DNA of 64,000 nucleotides from contig JAPLSA010000012.1 of NCBI GenBank assembly GCA_026398815.1, forward strand, positions 54,871 to 118,870, given 5' to 3'. This stretch comes from Gammaproteobacteria bacterium. Its GTDB lineage: Bacteria; Pseudomonadota; Gammaproteobacteria; Nevskiales; Nevskiaceae. Every line of letters begins with the position of its first letter. Position 1 is the first letter of the stretch. The notes beneath the pieces are model-generated. The model saw nothing but the letters and a program-made list of their open reading frames with translations. It searched no databases and was not told where the DNA came from. Below are positions 61,240-64,000 of the stretch, in pieces. Made by a program: the position numbers and the translations under genes.

Positions 61240-62391
61240 ATGGCCGATTCCGCTGCTGAGCTTGCCGCTGCCGATCCCGTCCTGTTCCGCGTCGTCGAGG
61301 CCGCCAATGGCCGGCGGATCGGCATCGCCACGCTGAACAGCGAAAAGACGCTGCACGCGATCGGCCTGCCGATCATCCGCCTGCTCGATGCCCGCCTGCG
61401 CGACTGGGCCGCTGATCCGGCGATCGTCTGCGTGGTGCTGCACGGCGCCGGCGACAAGGCGTTCAGCGCCGGCGGCGACGTCAAGACGCTGGCGCGCGCC
61501 GTGGCCGCTGACGCCGGCGTGTTCCCGAGCCCGGCGGCGCTGGCCTTCTTCACCGAGGAATACCGCCTCGATCACCGCATCCACCGCTACCCGAAGCCGC
61601 TGCTGTGCTGGGGCGGCGGCATCGTCATGGGCGGCGGCATGGGCCTGTTCGTCGGCGCCAGCCATCGGGTGGTGACCGACACCACGCGCGCAGCGATGCC
61701 GGAAATCGCCATCGGCCTGTTTCCGGATGTCGGCGGCAGCTGGTTCCTGCCGAAGCTCGGCGCTCGCGCCGGGCTGTTCGCGGCGCTGACCGGGGCGTTG
61801 CTGAACGGTGCCGACCTGCTGGCCGCCGGCCTCGCCGATCACGGCCTGCGGCAGGCGGATCGCGACGCGGTGATCGCCCGCCTGGCGGCGATCGACTGGT
61901 CCGGCGATGCCGTTGCCGACCGCGCGGCACTGAGCGCGGCGCTGGCGGGTTTCGAAGCGGCCGCCGCCGGCCTGCTGCCGCCGTCGAAGCTGGCCATTCA
62001 TGCCGCGACCATCGAGGCGCTGTGCGCCGGCGATTCACTGGCCGAAGTGGTGGCGGCGATCACCGGCCATCGCGGCGACGATCCCTGGCTGCAGAAGGCC
62101 GCCGCGAGCCTGCGCGCCGGCTCGCCGACCACGGCGGCGCTGGTCTGGGCCGTGCGCCAGCGCGCCGCCGGGCTGTCGCTGGCCGAGGTGTTCCGGCTGG
62201 AGCTGTGCATCGCGCTGCACTGCTGCGCGAACCCGGATTTCCCGGAAGGCGTGCGGGCGCTGCTGGTCGACAAGGACCATGCGCCGGCCTGGTCGCCGGC
62301 GACCTTGGGACAGATCGATGCGGCCGCGATCGCGGCCTATTTCGAGGCGCCGGGCTGGGCGGCGCACCCGCTGGCCGATCTGGCCGACTGA
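61240..62391 (+). CDS. 3-hydroxyisobutyryl-CoA hydrolase-like enzyme (ECH_2 type)
   Basis: This 383-residue enzyme belongs to the crotonase superfamily, subgroup of 3-hydroxyisobutyryl-CoA hydrolases. Motifs are ATLNSEKTLHAIGLPIIRLL, GAGDKAFSAGGDVKTLAR (oxyanion loop), LCWGGGIVMGGGMGLFVGAS, MPEIAIGLFPDVGGSWFLPK and the C-terminal LCIALHCCANPDFPEGVRAL. The PEIAIGLFPDVG line, with E and D, matches the hydrolase group rather than simple enoyl-CoA hydratases. It serves valine degradation or a similar CoA-thioester step. The gene is otherwise isolated. Confidence 0.9.
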   Translation: MADSAAELAAADPVLFRVVEAANGRRIGIATLNSEKTLHAIGLPIIRLLDARLRDWAADPAIVCVVLHGAGDKAFSAGGDVKTLARAVAADAGVFPSPAALAFFTEEYRLDHRIHRYPKPLLCWGGGIVMGGGMGLFVGASHRVVTDTTRAAMPEIAIGLFPDVGGSWFLPKLGARAGLFAALTGALLNGADLLAAGLADHGLRQADRDAVIARLAAIDWSGDAVADRAALSAALAGFEAAAAGLLPPSKLAIHAATIEALCAGDSLAEVVAAITGHRGDDPWLQKAAASLRAGSPTTAALVWAVRQRAAGLSLAEVFRLELCIALHCCANPDFPEGVRALLVDKDHAPAWSPATLGQIDAAAIAAYFEAPGWAAHPLADLAD

Positions 62392-62410
62392 GCCGATCAG
62401 GCCGACGGAA

Positions 62411-62430
62411 GCCGGGCGACCGCGCCCGGC
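62411..62430. terminator. Bidirectional hairpin between convergent genes
   Basis: GCCGGGCG-ACCG-CGCCCGGC is a perfect 8-bp stem in the 46-bp gap between the convergent genes at 61240 and 62438. GAAG/CTTC outer pairs can extend it. No T run follows on either side. Confidence 0.5.
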
Positions 62431-62437
62431 TGCGGCT

Positions 62438-62788
62438 TCAGAGACCGGTCACCGGGTACAGCAGGTACAGGCCCAGCGCCGCCACGCTGCCGTGGCCGGC
62501 AATCAGCAGCAGCGGCGTGGCGCCCTTGAACAGCACGCGGAACAGCAGCAGGCCGCCGGCCAGGCCGCTGGTGAACACGATCAGCGCCCACCAGGCCGTT
62601 TCCGGCGTGGCGTCGCCGCCTTGCAGGTTGGCCACGAACAGCGTGGCGCAGGCGGCGAGCCCGCCAAGCCCGTGACCGACGCCCATGAACGCCGGCGGTG
62701 ATTTGCCGAAGGTGATGATCGCGGCCATGGTCAGGCCACCGGCGGCAATGGCGGCGAACAGCAGGAAGGCAATCTGGGTCAGCGTCAT
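62438..62788 (-). CDS. Small membrane protein, four helices, unknown
   Basis: This 116-residue protein has four hydrophobic segments, at about residues 5-26, 38-53, 65-85 and 88-113, with very short loops. The family is not recognised. A GAAAGGAC ribosome site precedes the ATG at 62788. It lies 130 bp after the class II aldolase and may share its unit. Confidence 0.75.
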   Translation of the reverse strand: MTLTQIAFLLFAAIAAGGLTMAAIITFGKSPPAFMGVGHGLGGLAACATLFVANLQGGDATPETAWWALIVFTSGLAGGLLLFRVLFKGATPLLLIAGHGSVAALGLYLLYPVTGL

Positions 62789-62918
62789 GGTGTGTGTCCT
62801 TTCCCGAAAGGCGGTGGCGAGCCCGTTTTGTACGTATCTGCGGGCACTGGTAGCAGCGTGACCACTGTCATCAAGGCCCGCCCCGGCAACAAGTCTGGGG
62901 CGAACCCGCAGGCGGCCG

Positions 62919-63650
62919 TCATACCGGGTCCAGCGGCTCCGGATCGCCGAAGCTCAGGTGTTCCCACATGCGCTCGTAGACGCGTCCGGCCACCACCTGG
63001 CGGGCCACGGTCTCGTCGGCGCTGAGCCGCGTGTGATCGCCGTCCTGGCCGAGCGCCATCAGCCCGGTCTCGACTCTCGCCGCCTCTTCCAGGAACCACG
63101 ACAGCGTCACGGCCTCGATCAGGTCGGCGCCGACCACCACCGCGCCGTTGGCGCGCATCACCAGCGCATTGCCGGCGCCAAGCGTTTCCGCCAGCCGGGC
63201 GGCGGCGGCATCGTCGCGCAGCAGCCGGGGATCGTCCCAGAGCACCGGGCCGCTGCCATCCGGCTTGGCGAAATAGGCGCCGAAGCCGTGGCGCGCCAGC
63301 GGTGTGCGCTTCAGCAGCGCCAGCAGGCCGGTCTGCGGCGGCATGATCCGGCAGATCGCGCCGACCTCCGGCCGCCGCGCATAGACCTGCTGGTGGATGC
63401 GTACCTCGCCGAGCACGCCGTCCGGCAGCGGCCCGGTGGTGCGCACCACGGTGCCGGCGTCGCTCGGCAGCAGGGTGCCCATCGGCTTCGCGGCGCAGAC
63501 CAGGAAATGCTCGGCATCCAGCCGCAGGCTGCAGTGGCCGTAGGCGTGCACGAGGCCGCTGCGGGCCAGTGCGCGGGCGGCCTGGCGCAGTTGGCGCTGC
63601 TGGCTTTCGCGGGCTTGCGGCGGGCGGGCCGCCGTGTCGGGAACATTCAT
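62919..63650 (-). CDS. Class II aldolase/adducin family protein
   Basis: This 243-residue protein shows the aldolase II line RALARSGLVHAYGHCSLRL, then VCAAKPMGTLLPSD and GEVRIHQQVYARRPEVGAIC with a histidine in the zinc region. MRANGAVVVGADLIEAVTLS occupies the place of the family's GHG motif. The metal-ligand pattern is altered in places, so catalytic type is uncertain. Members include fuculose-phosphate aldolase and HMG-like decarboxylases of aromatic catabolism. ATG 63650 is used; a TTG five codons upstream is possible. It is divergent from the second acetaldehyde dehydrogenase. Confidence 0.8.
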   Translation of the reverse strand: MNVPDTAARPPQARESQQRQLRQAARALARSGLVHAYGHCSLRLDAEHFLVCAAKPMGTLLPSDAGTVVRTTGPLPDGVLGEVRIHQQVYARRPEVGAICRIMPPQTGLLALLKRTPLARHGFGAYFAKPDGSGPVLWDDPRLLRDDAAAARLAETLGAGNALVMRANGAVVVGADLIEAVTLSWFLEEAARVETGLMALGQDGDHTRLSADETVARQVVAGRVYERMWEHLSFGDPEPLDPV

Positions 63651-63847
63651 TCTTTGACCGATCAAGAGGTTGGTTTTGCAACTTACAAGCCGTTTAGCCG
63701 GAATGTTGAAAGTGTGCGAACGAGATAGTACGGTACCTTCCCATTCAACACGAGCCCCGCCTGCAACGCGGTGTCGACAGCGCCGCCCGCAGGCGCCGCC
63801 GTCACTGCCAGCGGTTGGCTCGGCGGCTTCCGGAGCCCTTGCACGAC

Positions 63848-64000
63848 ATGAGCAACAAGATCCGCTGCGCGATCATCGGCCCCGGGAACATCGGGACGGA
63901 CCTGTTGTACAAGCTGCGGCGCTCGCCGGTGCTGGAGCCGGTGTGGATGGTGGGAGTTGACCCGGAATCGGAAGGGCTGGCGCGTGCGCGGGAATACGGG
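63848..64000 (+). CDS. Acetaldehyde dehydrogenase (acylating), second copy, cut by window end
   Basis: The first 51 codons begin [20 protein letters not shown] and continue [20 protein letters not shown], closely matching the start of the enzyme at 50315-51232 ([20 protein letters not shown]). The catalytic cysteine lies beyond the window. Only a weak CGGAG, about 12 bases upstream, is seen. It probably begins another meta-pathway lower operon on the plus strand. Confidence 0.88.
   Translation, partial: MSNKIRCAIIGPGNIGTDLLYKLRRSPVLEPVWMVGVDPESEGLARAREYG

Noticed and set aside
63700..63735. Housekeeping promoter TTGAAA-17-TACGGT ahead of the second acetaldehyde dehydrogenase
   Set aside because: The -35 part is fair but the -10 part matches only half of the consensus, so it is not called.
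1..64000. tRNA, rRNA, prophage, integrase or conjugation genes
   Set aside because: None was found on reading both strands; the only mobile signs are the two MITE-like elements and the palindromic repeat.

Overview
The window is 64 kb of GC-rich DNA (roughly two thirds G+C) with tightly packed genes, many 4-bp ATGA stop/start overlaps, LuxR/FixJ/NarL-type regulators and several Tat-exported enzymes. This fits a free-living aerobic, catabolically versatile proteobacterium. A gammaproteobacterium of the Nevskiales/Solimonadaceae type is my best guess, but it rests on gene content only; there is no rRNA or tRNA gene in the window to confirm it.

Region 1 (1-19.2 kb) is an envelope-transport and oxidoreductase region. 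It holds two pairs of an MMPL-type RND transporter with a DUF1329 protein: one on the minus strand, cut by the left window edge, and one on the plus strand followed by a YCF48-like protein and a DUF1302 outer-membrane protein. Between the pairs lie a soluble histidine kinase with a FixJ-type regulator, a zinc-independent NADP oxidoreductase and a MalT-like LuxR regulator. An SDR and a second NADP oxidoreductase follow after a strong terminator. The set looks like uptake or export plus first modification of a hydrophobic compound.

Region 2 (19.2-27.0 kb) carries a 120-bp IS5-like MITE and a gene for a secreted repeat protein of about 2,000 residues. Its reading frame is broken at a run of seven T. 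A small secreted protein with a related C-terminal domain and a related 5' leader follows.

Region 3 (27.0-46.5 kb) has an HAE1-type RND efflux pump with its membrane fusion protein, joined to an array of eight amidase-signature genes. The array includes a duplicated C-B/C-B block, one amidase with a lipocalin-like tail, and one truncated beside a structured 267-bp element. A NarX/NarL-like two-component pair follows. Each of the four amidase transcription-unit heads has a GTAGGGG motif about 60-80 bp before the start.

Region 4 (46.6-58.1 kb) is a catechol meta-cleavage operon on the minus strand: ferredoxin, GlcG-like protein, hydroxymuconic semialdehyde dehydrogenase, hydratase, decarboxylase, two Rieske oxygenases, tautomerase, acetaldehyde dehydrogenase, aldolase, catechol 2,3-dioxygenase, a stand-alone HTH regulator and an SDR. 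A divergent LysR gene sits at its head, with a T-N11-A palindrome between. The semialdehyde dehydrogenase has an out-of-frame internal deletion near its C-terminus.

Region 5 (59-64 kb) has an M14-type peptidase-like gene overlapping an alpha/beta hydrolase, a 49-residue membrane protein, a 3-hydroxyisobutyryl-CoA hydrolase-like enzyme, a small membrane protein, a class II aldolase, and the first 51 codons of a second acetaldehyde dehydrogenase, which suggests another meta-pathway operon to the right.
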